Made by a program: the position numbers and the translations under genes. From Lachnospiraceae bacterium UBA7179 (lineage in GTDB: Bacteria; Bacillota; Clostridia; Lachnospirales; Lachnospiraceae), in assembly GCA_002491195.1 (NCBI GenBank), contig DKVL01000053.1:23214-87213 (forward strand): DNA of 64,000 nt, read 5' to 3'. This document shows, piece after piece, positions 18,060 to 26,579 of this stretch (position 1 is its first letter; every line of letters starts with the position of its first letter). The notes beneath the pieces were generated by a model, which saw only the letters and a list, made by a program, of their open reading frames with translations, ran no database searches and was not told the DNA's origin.

Positions 18060-19295
18060 CTATATATTCCAAAAGCTGATCGTCCTCTGTTCATCGTTCG
18101 AGGTATACGCGATGCTCTCCCCCTGCTTGTCCACAAAGTCGAAAATCTTCTGTGATGTGATCAGCGTCTGCAGCATCAATTCATATGTCTCACTGTTGTC
18201 ACATTTCAACGTTACATAACCTGCCGCTTTCGTCGCTTCACTGCCAAACACAGCGGCAAGTCCTGCCTCATCATAGCTGTCAAAATATAGCCCTTCCCGC
18301 ACAAAATAGTTGTCACTGACCGCCGTACACTGCGGAAGCTCCACCACTTTCTCAATCGAATGCGTTCTGGTGATCTCATCGGTTGTTACCAGAAAATAGT
18401 CATAATTGATGGACGGAACAAAACCATCCAATAGGCCATCCTCGCTGCCCGAAGCGTAGGAAGCATCCCCCCATGTCGGATCCAGATAATAATATTCGCC
18501 ATTCACCCGCACCAGATTCCAACCATGCCGTTCACCGTTCGTGAAACCAGTCACTAACAAACACTGGATATCGGCTTTTTGCAGCATATACTGCATCGCC
18601 TTCGCGTAACCCTGACAAACCGACCTTCCCTGCAAAAATACTGAGCATATGTTCTGATTATTTTCTGCGTTCTTGTCATATTCTGTATGGTTGATCAACC
18701 ATTCATACAGATATTTAACTGTACTGTATTCATCCTCGTTTAACGGTACCTGCCCAAAGCACTCCGCAAGCTTTTGTTCAATCCCAAATCTTGCCTGTTC
18801 TACCTCGGCGTTTGTCATGGAATACGTACCGCTGAACGTAATTCCTGTCACGACATTGCCAAGTGTGTATTCTGTGTATTGATACCCATCTACGTAGAAT
18901 AGCTCCGGATGATCATTCATCACGCAGGCAAACACAACATCCAGTTCAGACTTGTCCAGCGTGGAAAGCGGCACTCCGCTCCTCATCTCAGTCAATGCGT
19001 CAAACATTTCGAGATAAAGTTCCTGTCTCGCTGTGTCGAGATGATGGTATGCATAGTAAAGCTCCGAGACCTCCCTGACGCCTGGCTCCTCCGTTAAGAC
19101 CTCTGTCTCTGTGCCATTATTCTGCGGCTGCTCTGGTTCATATGTGCGTGACTCTGTTGTACGTTCTGTTTCATCAGCGCTCTTCTCATCACGAATAATA
19201 TACTGCAGGTCAAACGCATCCTGATCAGTGCAGCCCTGTGCCAATAACATCATGCCGCCAATCAGCGCCGCCCACAACACTGTCCCTTTTTTCAT
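18060..19295 (-). CDS. Transglutaminase-like lipoprotein
   Basis: 411 residues from ATG 19293-19295. The N-terminus is a lipoprotein signal with lipobox 'LLAQGC'. A Ser/Thr/Glu-rich linker follows (about 40-75). The transglutaminase core has the triad Cys in 'GRSVCQGYAKAMQYML', His in 'GERHGWNLVRVNGEYYYLD' and Asp in 'LDPTWGD'. Such proteins on the Gram-positive surface are thought to act as cysteine proteases or crosslinkers; the substrate here is unknown. It is separated from prfC by two hairpins, so may be expressed on its own. Confidence 0.88.
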   Translation of the reverse strand: MKKGTVLWAALIGGMMLLAQGCTDQDAFDLQYIIRDEKSADETERTTESRTYEPEQPQNNGTETEVLTEEPGVREVSELYYAYHHLDTARQELYLEMFDALTEMRSGVPLSTLDKSELDVVFACVMNDHPELFYVDGYQYTEYTLGNVVTGITFSGTYSMTNAEVEQARFGIEQKLAECFGQVPLNEDEYSTVKYLYEWLINHTEYDKNAENNQNICSVFLQGRSVCQGYAKAMQYMLQKADIQCLLVTGFTNGERHGWNLVRVNGEYYYLDPTWGDASYASGSEDGLLDGFVPSINYDYFLVTTDEITRTHSIEKVVELPQCTAVSDNYFVREGLYFDSYDEAGLAAVFGSEATKAAGYVTLKCDNSETYELMLQTLITSQKIFDFVDKQGESIAYTSNDEQRTISFWNI

Positions 19296-19337
19296 AAATT
19301 CTTTCAGATACTCCTTACCTCCATAATTCCACTGTAC

Positions 19338-19366
19338 GGAGAATGCCTGCTCTTTGGGCATTCTCC
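19338..19366. repeat. Perfect 10-bp hairpin between prfC and the lipoprotein gene
   Basis: GGAGAATGCC and GGCATTCTCC flank a 9-nt loop. No T run follows on either strand, so it is not a standard terminator. Confidence 0.6.
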
Positions 19367-19367
19367 T

Positions 19368-19433
19368 GTGTGAGATTTAGAACTTCTCCGCGAAACAGCC
19401 TCTGCTGTGAGCGGCTAGAAGTTCTTCTCACAC
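19368..19433. repeat. 66-bp near full-length hairpin just after prfC
   Basis: GTGTGAGA/TCTCACAC and AGAACTTCT/AGAAGTTCT are nested, with CCGC/GCGG and ACAG/CTGT further in. The outer end touches the prfC stop codon. It may end or protect the prfC transcript, or be a small palindromic mobile element. Confidence 0.6.
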
Positions 19434-21073
19434 TAATTTCTGCCAAATTCTGAAAGCACAAGCCCCTTGTTTCTGTCTACTGTCATACCGATACTCCACT
19501 GATTGATAAACAAAAGCAGCGGATTTCCTTTCAGATCCCGTATCTTCTTCATATCCGAAGTGCCGGAAAGCTTATTCAGATCAACCTCATCCTTATTCTC
19601 GATCCAGCGGATATACTCATAGGGCAGCGGCTCGAGATTAATCTCGACATTGTATTCGTTCTCGAGACGGTATTTCAGGACATCGAACTGCAGTACGCCA
19701 ACCACGCCCACGATGATCTCCTCCATACCAGTGTTAAACTCCTGAAAAATTTGAATCGCGCCCTCCTGTGCAATCTGGTTGACACCCTTGATAAACTGCT
19801 TGCGTTTCATCGTATCAACCTGCCGCACTCGTGCAAAATGTTCCGGCGCAAAGGTCGGTATCCCCTCATAACAGATGTTCTCTTTCGGCGCACAGACCGT
19901 ATCACCGATCGAAAAGATACCCGGATCGAACACACCGATAATGTCCCCTGCGTAAGCTTCGTTCAGTATTTTCCGCTCGTCCGCCATGATCTGCTGCGGC
20001 TGGGAGAGACGCATCACCTTTCCGCCCTGCACATGCTTCACCTCCGCGCTGGCATCGAACCTTCCCGAACAGATCCGCATAAACGCCACCCTGTCACGGT
20101 GCGCCTTATTCATATTTGCCTGGATCTTAAACACAAAAGCAGAGAAATCATTATCGACAGGATCGATCGTCTCTCCCTGTGATCTTCTTGGAAGCGGCGT
20201 TGTTGCCATCCTCAGGAAGTTCTGCAGAAATACCTCCACACCGAAATTCGTAAGCGCCGAACCAAAAAACACGGGCGTCAGTTTTCCCCTGCGCACTTCC
20301 TCAATATCAAACTCTGCGCTCGCCCCGTCAAGAAGTTCGATCTCATCACGCAGTGTAGAGAGCGCCTCATCACCGATATTTTCAAGCAAAAGCGCCTCAT
20401 TGTCCATCGGAATCACCGTCGTCTCGCCTTCCTTTGTCCCTTTCTGAGTATCAGAATAGGTGAGAACATGGTTTCCATGCCTGTCATAGACTCCCTTAAA
20501 ACGTTTCCCCGACCCAATCGGCCAGTTAACAGGGCAGGTCGCAATGCCAAGCTCCTTCTCAATCTCGTCAAGAAGTTCAAACGTATCGTTCGCATCCCTA
20601 TCCAATTTATTGATAAAAGTAAAAACAGGAATTCCTCTCATACCACAGACTTTGAACAGCTTTCTCGTCTGCGCCTCAACGCCCTTTGACGCATCGATTA
20701 CCATGACTGCCGAGTCGGCCGCCATAAGCGTCCTGTACGTATCTTCCGAGAAGTCCTGATGTCCTGGCGTGTCCAGGATATTAATACAATAACCATCATA
20801 ATGAAACTGCAAAACGGAGGACGTGACGGAGATCCCTCTCTCCTTCTCAATCTCCATCCAGTCTGACACCGCATGTCTTGCAGTCGCTTTGCCTTTCACG
20901 CTTCCTGCAAGATTGATGGCTCCCCCGTAAAGTAAAAATTTTTCCGTCAGGGTCGTCTTACCAGCATCGGGATGCGATATGATCGCAAAAGTCCTCCTCT
21001 TGTTTATTTCCTCTGCAATTGTACTCACTTGTCTATCCTCCGTCTTTTTCTCAATTCCTAATATACTTCTCAT
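19433..21073 (-). CDS. prfC: Peptide chain release factor 3
   Basis: 546 residues. A translational GTPase that recycles RF1/RF2 from the ribosome. G1 is 'SHPDAGKTTLTEKFLLYGG', G2 'EKERGISVTSSVLQF', G3 'DTPGHQDFSEDTYR', G4 'NKLDRD'. The domain after G4 carries the RF3 hallmark 'FINKLDRDANDTFELLDEIE'. Full length. Lies 12 nt after deoB, probably co-transcribed. An unusual neighbour for sporulation genes. Confidence 0.96.
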   Translation of the reverse strand: MRSILGIEKKTEDRQVSTIAEEINKRRTFAIISHPDAGKTTLTEKFLLYGGAINLAGSVKGKATARHAVSDWMEIEKERGISVTSSVLQFHYDGYCINILDTPGHQDFSEDTYRTLMAADSAVMVIDASKGVEAQTRKLFKVCGMRGIPVFTFINKLDRDANDTFELLDEIEKELGIATCPVNWPIGSGKRFKGVYDRHGNHVLTYSDTQKGTKEGETTVIPMDNEALLLENIGDEALSTLRDEIELLDGASAEFDIEEVRRGKLTPVFFGSALTNFGVEVFLQNFLRMATTPLPRRSQGETIDPVDNDFSAFVFKIQANMNKAHRDRVAFMRICSGRFDASAEVKHVQGGKVMRLSQPQQIMADERKILNEAYAGDIIGVFDPGIFSIGDTVCAPKENICYEGIPTFAPEHFARVRQVDTMKRKQFIKGVNQIAQEGAIQIFQEFNTGMEEIIVGVVGVLQFDVLKYRLENEYNVEINLEPLPYEYIRWIENKDEVDLNKLSGTSDMKKIRDLKGNPLLLFINQWSIGMTVDRNKGLVLSEFGRN

Positions 21074-21085
21074 TATATTCTGCCT

Positions 21086-22252
21086 CTATATTGCATTGTA
21101 CATACTTGTTCCAGACACCTTCTGCTCTACATGAAGATAGCTAAGCACTGTCGCCGCAATATCCGCAAACGTCTCACGTGTACCGTAGTTTCCTGGCTTC
21201 ACCTTCTCACCGTACATGATCAAAGGCGTGTACTCCCTCGTGTGGTCTGTCGTTTTCGTGTATGCCGGATCACAGCCATGGTCAGCAGTGATCATCAGGA
21301 TATCGTCCTCACGTAACTTTCCCATGATCTGAGGCAGCCTTTCATCAAAGTAAGTCATCGCCCTGGCATAGCCGTCGACGTCCCTGCGGTGTCCATAGAG
21401 CATATCATAATCGACCAGATTAATAAAGCACAATCCCTCAAAATCCTTGTCCAGATACGCAAGGGTGCGCTCAATACCCTCTGCGTTTCCGCTTGTATAC
21501 ACAAACTCTGTGATACCCTTTCCTGCAAAAATATCGTTGATTTTTCCTACAGCGATCACGTCCTTTCCCGCTTCTTTAAGCTGGTCAAGCATTGTCGGCT
21601 GTGGCGGCAGCAGCGAATAATCATGGCGGTGCGCCGTTCTGGTATAATTTCCCGATGTACCCACAAATGGTCTTGCGATGACACGCCCTACCCCGTGTCT
21701 TCCCTGAAGCATTGCCCTTGCTTTCTTACAGTAATCATACAATGTCTCCAATGGTACGACTTCCTCGTGTGCCGCAATCTGAAACACACTGTCCGCGGAC
21801 GTGTACACGATCAAATTTCCTGTTTTGATATGCTCATCGCCGTAATCCCTGATCACCTCTGTACCAGAGTAGGTCTTATTGCAGAGCACTCCCCTGCCAG
21901 TTCGTTTTGTGAACTCGTCAATCACTTCTCTGGGAAATCCATTCGGATAAGTCGGCAGCGGATTTTCTGAGATCAGACCAGCGATCTCCCAATGTCCTAT
22001 CGTTGTATCTTTTCCCCGCGAAGCCTCCTTCATCCGCGCAACTGCGGCAAGTGGTGTCTCGACAGTCTCCTGTCTTTCACACTTCACACCCTCAATATTA
22101 AAAAGTCCCAGTTTCCGTAGATTCGGCACATGAAAAAATGAGCTTTTGGAAACGGAGCCTATGGTATTTGTTCCCGCGTCACCATAGGCTTTTGCATCCT
22201 CCATCTCACCGATTCCAAAACTATCCAATACGATCAAAAACACTCTCTTCAT
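21086..22252 (-). CDS. deoB: Phosphopentomutase
   Basis: 388 residues. Converts (deoxy)ribose 1-phosphate to the 5-phosphate in nucleoside salvage. An alkaline-phosphatase-superfamily metalloenzyme with metal ligands in 'LDSFGIGEMEDAKAYGD', 'DDILMITADHGCDPAY' and 'TKTTDHTREYTPLIMYG', and the phospho-Thr region 'GKDTTIGHWE'. Full length. Shares a transcript with prfC downstream. Confidence 0.96.
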   Translation of the reverse strand: MKRVFLIVLDSFGIGEMEDAKAYGDAGTNTIGSVSKSSFFHVPNLRKLGLFNIEGVKCERQETVETPLAAVARMKEASRGKDTTIGHWEIAGLISENPLPTYPNGFPREVIDEFTKRTGRGVLCNKTYSGTEVIRDYGDEHIKTGNLIVYTSADSVFQIAAHEEVVPLETLYDYCKKARAMLQGRHGVGRVIARPFVGTSGNYTRTAHRHDYSLLPPQPTMLDQLKEAGKDVIAVGKINDIFAGKGITEFVYTSGNAEGIERTLAYLDKDFEGLCFINLVDYDMLYGHRRDVDGYARAMTYFDERLPQIMGKLREDDILMITADHGCDPAYTKTTDHTREYTPLIMYGEKVKPGNYGTRETFADIAATVLSYLHVEQKVSGTSMYNAI

Positions 22253-22321
22253 ACGTGCTCCTTTCCGCCAGACCGCCCGTCATAGCTCTTATGATCAGGG
22301 CAGTTTGCAATACAGTACTTT

Positions 22322-22330
22322 AGTATACCA
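22322..22330 (-). promoter_or_regulatory. Extended -10 promoter candidate for deoB-prfC
   Basis: On the minus strand TGG then TATACT (22322-22327), about 70 bp before deoB. No clear -35. Confidence 0.4.
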
Positions 22331-22355
22331 CATTTATCCAATTAATTCCACACAT

Positions 22356-23252
22356 TTATTCTTCGCCAGTCACGTCAGTTACATCGCCAGCTATGCTGGA
22401 TGCACCGGATATTGTTATAATGATATTTTCCGGTGAGATATCCGTCTTTCTCTGCACGATATCCAAGATCTGCGCAGTCTGTGCCTCGGTGAGGTTCGCC
22501 GCCTCCACTATGACATCCGCAGTGTCACCGCTGATACTTACCACAGTCTGTGTAAATCCCTTTGCCTCAAGAAGCATCTGTGCATCCGATTCCTTCTGAG
22601 TAGTCTCTGTGAGCGCGATCATGCTGTTTACTGCTTCCTTTTTCGCCTCCTCTGTCAACTCCTCATTCTGAATGATTTCCAGGAGAGATTCCTTGTTCTG
22701 CGCCCTGGTCTGTTCTTTCAAAAGTTTTGCTCCCGCTAGGGTAGACACCCCTGATGCGCTGGTAAACACTGCCTCTCCTGGTATCTCCTGCTCAATTATG
22801 GTCGCACCGGACTCTTCATTGGCAGCCAGTGCATCCGTCTCTCCTGATACCTGCACATCTGCCGATGCTGTGTCGCTGCTTAGTGACATGTCGCCTGCAA
22901 TCGACGGGTCGATCGCGCTGTCCGACAGAGCGTTCATATCACTGCTAAGATAATTGTCCGTGATCGTCACATCATCTGTGTCAAGGCTTGCAATATCCGT
23001 ATTGTCCCCCGTTGCAGACGCATAATCGCGGATTATTCCGTCCGTATCTTCCCTGAGCGATATGGCATACATATCTTCGTCAGAGATATCGTATTCCGAG
23101 AGATCATATGTAAGCTCACTGCTGCTTCCGTCTACTGATATAAAATCCTCTTCTCCAATCCTGGTCCCGGCAAAGTTCAGATAACCTGCTACTGCTATCA
23201 TAACTGCCAGTGCCGTAATCATAATCTGGTTCTTTCTTAATATTTTTTTCAC
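22356..23252 (-). CDS. spoIIIAH: Stage III sporulation protein SpoIIIAH
   Basis: About 298 residues from GTG 23250-23252, chosen because AGGAAGG lies about 10 nt upstream and known SpoIIIAH starts just before 'KKILRKNQIMITALAVMIA'; TTG at 23255 is nearly as good, and the frame is open back to 23354. One membrane helix near the start is followed by an Asp/Ser-rich linker (about 35-170), longer than in Bacillus. The C-terminal ring-building domain contains 'LLEAKGFTQTVVSISGD' and 'SPENIIITISG'. In the mother cell it binds forespore SpoIIQ (or its counterpart) across the septal space. Confidence 0.9.
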   Translation of the reverse strand: MKKILRKNQIMITALAVMIAVAGYLNFAGTRIGEEDFISVDGSSSELTYDLSEYDISDEDMYAISLREDTDGIIRDYASATGDNTDIASLDTDDVTITDNYLSSDMNALSDSAIDPSIAGDMSLSSDTASADVQVSGETDALAANEESGATIIEQEIPGEAVFTSASGVSTLAGAKLLKEQTRAQNKESLLEIIQNEELTEEAKKEAVNSMIALTETTQKESDAQMLLEAKGFTQTVVSISGDTADVIVEAANLTEAQTAQILDIVQRKTDISPENIIITISGASSIAGDVTDVTGEE

Positions 23253-23354
23253 CAAACCATATCCTTCCTGTTGTTTCTCTTTGCTACTTCTATCATATTC
23301 ATGGCATACTTCTCTTAGACTTAATATTTTCAACTTTTTTCCATTCACGATCAA

Positions 23355-23972
23355 TCACCCCATGATTAAAACTTCGACTTTATTCGCTTCCACCCCATAG
23401 AGAGCCATCACAAGCCGGACAATCTGAAGTTTGACTGCCTCGTTTGAGGCTCCCTTTGCGGAGATCACCACGCCATCAACTGCCGGCCGCCTGGTCTGTG
23501 TGATGAAGGGTACCTCGTTTCCGCTCTCATCTGTAGTAAACACCGTCGTCTCCTCCTTGCGCAGTTCGCTGTTCTCACCATTGACGGAATTGGACATTGG
23601 AATATCCTTCTCGACAATATATTCCTGTGAATTTTTCATATAAATCAACACTTTTACTTCGCCCACACCCGCCACGCTGGACAAAAATTCTTCCAGCTCT
23701 CTCTCCAGCCCTCTCCTGTATTCGTCCAAACAAGTGTCACTTTTTACGTTCTCACCAGTTTTCACACTGTCTGCAAGATCTGTGTTGTCCGTTTTCTTTT
23801 GATTTTTCTTTGAGATATAGCTGCTGCCATTGTTTCCTGTTGGCAGCAGAATGACAAAGATCAGTATCCCGCTTAGAAAAAGAATGAGCATGGTCTCTTT
23901 GGTTGGTCTCTTCCTCCCCCCGTTTCCTCCGCTAATGATCGTCCGAATCCTGTCCCGAATCCCCGCTGGCAT
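23355..23972 (-). CDS. spoIIIAG: Stage III sporulation protein SpoIIIAG
   Basis: 205 residues from ATG 23970-23972, which has GGAGG 8 nt upstream; an earlier in-frame ATG at 23999 lacks a site. One membrane helix ('MLILFLSGILIFVILLP'), a linker, then a ring-building domain with 'FLSSVAGVGEVKVLIYMKN' and 'VDGVVISAKGASNEAVKLQ'. SpoIIIAG forms the large ring of the feeding channel. Overlaps spoIIIAF by about 41 nt. Confidence 0.93.
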   Translation of the reverse strand: MPAGIRDRIRTIISGGNGGRKRPTKETMLILFLSGILIFVILLPTGNNGSSYISKKNQKKTDNTDLADSVKTGENVKSDTCLDEYRRGLERELEEFLSSVAGVGEVKVLIYMKNSQEYIVEKDIPMSNSVNGENSELRKEETTVFTTDESGNEVPFITQTRRPAVDGVVISAKGASNEAVKLQIVRLVMALYGVEANKVEVLIMG

Positions 23973-24318
23973 TCTCTGCACCTCCATTCCTGCTGTCATA
24001 TTCCTTATGGGCCTCGCCTATAATCTTGTCATTCCAGAGCTGTTCATAATATACCGCCCCATTATCAATCTGATCTGTCTCTGTCATCTCCCGCCACTCC
24101 TTCTCCCACCGTGAATAGATCTGATCGGCCTCGGAAAAACTGTTCTCCACCTGCCCGATAAAAGAGAACACCACATTACAGCAGATGCACATTGTCAGTA
24201 GATAGGAAAATAATTTCAGATACTTCTGATAAGCGCTCCCCTCCGTGAGCTGGATCAGACACTGAAAACAGATCACAGTATACACAAGGCGTCTTACCTC
24301 CGCCGCTAAATTCTCCAT
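23932..24318 (-). CDS. spoIIIAF: Stage III sporulation protein SpoIIIAF
   Basis: 128 residues from ATG 24316-24318, with GGAGGGAGT directly before it. Two membrane helices ('LVYTVICFQCLIQLTEG', 'LFSYLLTMCICCNVVFSFI'), then a mother-cell or intermembrane tail rich in Glu and Trp. It is shorter than Bacillus SpoIIIAF (about 206 residues) and its C-terminal ring-building domain looks reduced. Confidence 0.88.
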   Translation of the reverse strand: MENLAAEVRRLVYTVICFQCLIQLTEGSAYQKYLKLFSYLLTMCICCNVVFSFIGQVENSFSEADQIYSRWEKEWREMTETDQIDNGAVYYEQLWNDKIIGEAHKEYDSRNGGAENASGDSGQDSDDH

Positions 24319-24364
24319 ACTCCCTCCATTTATATGATATCCGAAGAACACACCCTTTGCGTTC

Positions 24365-25429
24365 TTAGCTCGTGGCGTTTGTAACTGCTGCGATCGTCAC
24401 GAAAAACAGTGTAGTCACTGTGATCAATATCCGAAGAAGCATAAATCCAGCCTCCGAGATATACTCCACACACTTCATCATCTGCCGCTCGCCACAGATG
24501 CTTCCCAGTGCGCCGCTCACCTTGATGATCAAAAGGATCATAAACGCCTTGATGACCGGCGCCAGTATGAGCAATACCAGCACTACGAGTATCAGCACAC
24601 CAAGGCTGTTTTTGATTGCGATCGCTGATGCCAAAGTCACACTCGACACCGACTCCACGATATCTCCGATTCCGGGAATGGCACCTGCTGTTTTCTGGAT
24701 CATTGCATTGTTCGTCTTATCTACCACCGGTGTGATGAGCACCTGCAGGATTCCACTCCCCGACATCACCACAACCATCGCTTTGAGCACCCACTGCATT
24801 CCCTTTTTGATAAGCTCCATCAGTCCTTTGAAACGCTCCTCTCCCCAGATACTCTCCACCACGCCAAGCATCACGTATCCCTCTACCACCGTTGTCAGGG
24901 AAGCCGCCACGATTCCCTCTATGAGACACAAAAATCCCAAAAGCATCTTATAGAAGATCAGCGCCGTAAGTCCCGATCCCGCCGCCGCAATACAGATCAT
25001 ATACGCCGGTATCATCAGTTTCAGAAATTCAAGCATCCGCGTCATCGTCTCCTCGACAATCCCAAGCACCTCATGGAACGCGTCAATCAGCACCACAAGC
25101 TGGCATAAGATAAAAAACGTCTTCGCCGCTTTGGCCGCCCCCTCGTTCTTGAGCGCCGACATCAGATTGCTCACCATCGCTACCAGGATAAATAAGATCA
25201 GCACTGTAATAAACAAACGTTTCCAATCCTCAAAAACTCCCATTACGGATTCTCTGATATACCGCCAGAATAACCCTGGATCGAGCACCCAGTTTCCCTT
25301 TAGCACATCCTCTATGAAATCGATGGAGTCTGTCGTCTTTCCCGGCAATAAATCCTTTAACAGCTTATCCAGTTCACTCAGATCCGGAAGAATGTCGATC
25401 TCCTGCCACAAACCAATCTCCTCACTCAT
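24365..25429 (-). CDS. spoIIIAE: Stage III sporulation protein SpoIIIAE
   Basis: 354 residues. The ATG at 25427-25429 overlaps the spoIIIAD stop by 4 nt, deciding the start. A polytopic protein with helices from about 70 onward ('LFITVLILFILVAMVSNLM', 'LTALIFYKMLLGFLCLIEG', 'LGVLILVVLVLLILAPVIK', 'GFMLLRILITVTTLFFV'). Bacillus SpoIIIAE has a cleavable signal peptide; none is seen here at the N-terminus, which begins with an acidic soluble stretch. Confidence 0.92.
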   Translation of the reverse strand: MSEEIGLWQEIDILPDLSELDKLLKDLLPGKTTDSIDFIEDVLKGNWVLDPGLFWRYIRESVMGVFEDWKRLFITVLILFILVAMVSNLMSALKNEGAAKAAKTFFILCQLVVLIDAFHEVLGIVEETMTRMLEFLKLMIPAYMICIAAAGSGLTALIFYKMLLGFLCLIEGIVAASLTTVVEGYVMLGVVESIWGEERFKGLMELIKKGMQWVLKAMVVVMSGSGILQVLITPVVDKTNNAMIQKTAGAIPGIGDIVESVSSVTLASAIAIKNSLGVLILVVLVLLILAPVIKAFMILLIIKVSGALGSICGERQMMKCVEYISEAGFMLLRILITVTTLFFVTIAAVTNATS

Positions 25430-25806
25430 CGCATCATTCCCTCCAGCATATCGATCATGATCCGTATGATCGGAAAACCTGCCACCATGATCGCGACTTT
25501 TCCAAAAAGTTCTATGTGACTGCTCAGCGCCGAATACCCGGAATCCTTGCATAAATTTGACGCAAAATCACACACATATGTAATTCCTATGATTTTTAAG
25601 AGCAGTGAAACGTATGTAATATTTCCGCCCAGCGCCGACTCCCACTCCTCGAGCTCCTCCACCGCGTTTCCCAGCACTGCAAGGATTCTGATCGCGATGA
25701 AAAAACTCACAACCATAATGATCAGCGTCGCAAACTCCGGCTTGTCTTTCTTGATGACAAGCGTCGCAAAAAGACCTGCTATTGCAAGCACACAAATCTG
25801 AATCAT
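25426..25806 (-). CDS. spoIIIAD: Stage III sporulation protein SpoIIIAD
   Basis: 126 residues from ATG 25804-25806 (GGAGG about 6 nt upstream). Several membrane helices with conserved 'FATLIIMVVSFFIAIRIL' and 'LLLKIIGITYVCDFASNLC' and the end 'GKVAIMVAGFPIIRIMID'. Resembles the small export-apparatus-like membrane proteins of the SpoIIIA channel. Confidence 0.93.
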   Translation of the reverse strand: MIQICVLAIAGLFATLVIKKDKPEFATLIIMVVSFFIAIRILAVLGNAVEELEEWESALGGNITYVSLLLKIIGITYVCDFASNLCKDSGYSALSSHIELFGKVAIMVAGFPIIRIMIDMLEGMMR

Positions 25807-25829
25807 ATCATGCCTCCGTTCACACCCAG

Positions 25830-26036
25830 TCACATGGCAAACAAATCCTGTATCATCTCAAACAACTGATATATGTAAGGAACAATCCATGAAAGCACCA
25901 GCACCAGCCCCGCAAGGCTGATTACAAACGCGTGTTCTTCTCTGCCACTGTGTTTCAACACCTGCCCCAGTATCGTGATCAATATGCCAACTGCCGCTAT
26001 CTTAAATATCAGACTGACTTCCATTTTCATCCCCAT
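25830..26036 (-). CDS. spoIIIAC: Stage III sporulation protein SpoIIIAC
   Basis: 68 residues, same length as in Bacillus, starting 'MGMKMEVSLIFKIAAVGIL'. Two membrane helices joined by a short polar loop ('KHSGREEHAF'). An inner ATG at 26024 is also possible. Part of the SpoIIIA channel in the mother-cell membrane. Confidence 0.92.
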   Translation of the reverse strand: MGMKMEVSLIFKIAAVGILITILGQVLKHSGREEHAFVISLAGLVLVLSWIVPYIYQLFEMIQDLFAM

Positions 26037-26057
26037 TTCAAAAGTGTACTTTTATCT

Positions 26058-26579
26058 CTACAAAAATAAAATAATGCATAAAATCCCGGTCAGTGTGCTC
26101 AGTGCCCTGATCAGCCTGCTGTTCTCGTTCTTTTTCGCTGTAAGCCTGTCTATCTCACTATCCAGCTCCGATTCAAACAACCCAAGCGCCTCCACCTGCA
26201 GCTGTTCTCCTTCATACTCGAAACAGTTCCCCATTTTCGCCAGATATTCGATTCCGATCTGCGAAAAATCCGTCCCGTTTTTCCCAGCACAAACGGCCTC
26301 ATTCCATATGCTGACAAGGGAATTCCCGTTCCGCTCTTTCATCTTCTGCGAAACGCTGCTGAAAAACAGATCATATGGCGGCTCTGCCTTGCCTGCTATG
26401 AGATCAAAGATTTCCTCCATCGGTCTGTGCAGATATGCGATCTCCCCTGAAATATATAGAAGAATCTGTTTCTGCTGTTTCAGATGCCAGATCTCACTGT
26501 CCATCTCACCGCAGAGCGACCACCCAAATCCAAGCGCCCCTGTCATCACGCAGGCGCCTGCAACAAATTTCTGCCACAT
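26058..26579 (-). CDS. spoIIIAB: Stage III sporulation protein SpoIIIAB
   Basis: 173 residues. Helix at the N-terminus ('VAGACVMTGALGFGWSL') and one at the C-terminus, with a soluble helical middle containing 'LLYISGEIAYLHRPMEEIF'. Matches the SpoIIIAB layout, related to type II secretion GspF-like proteins. Overlaps spoIIIAA by 34 nt. Confidence 0.92.
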   Translation of the reverse strand: MWQKFVAGACVMTGALGFGWSLCGEMDSEIWHLKQQKQILLYISGEIAYLHRPMEEIFDLIAGKAEPPYDLFFSSVSQKMKERNGNSLVSIWNEAVCAGKNGTDFSQIGIEYLAKMGNCFEYEGEQLQVEALGLFESELDSEIDRLTAKKNENSRLIRALSTLTGILCIILFL

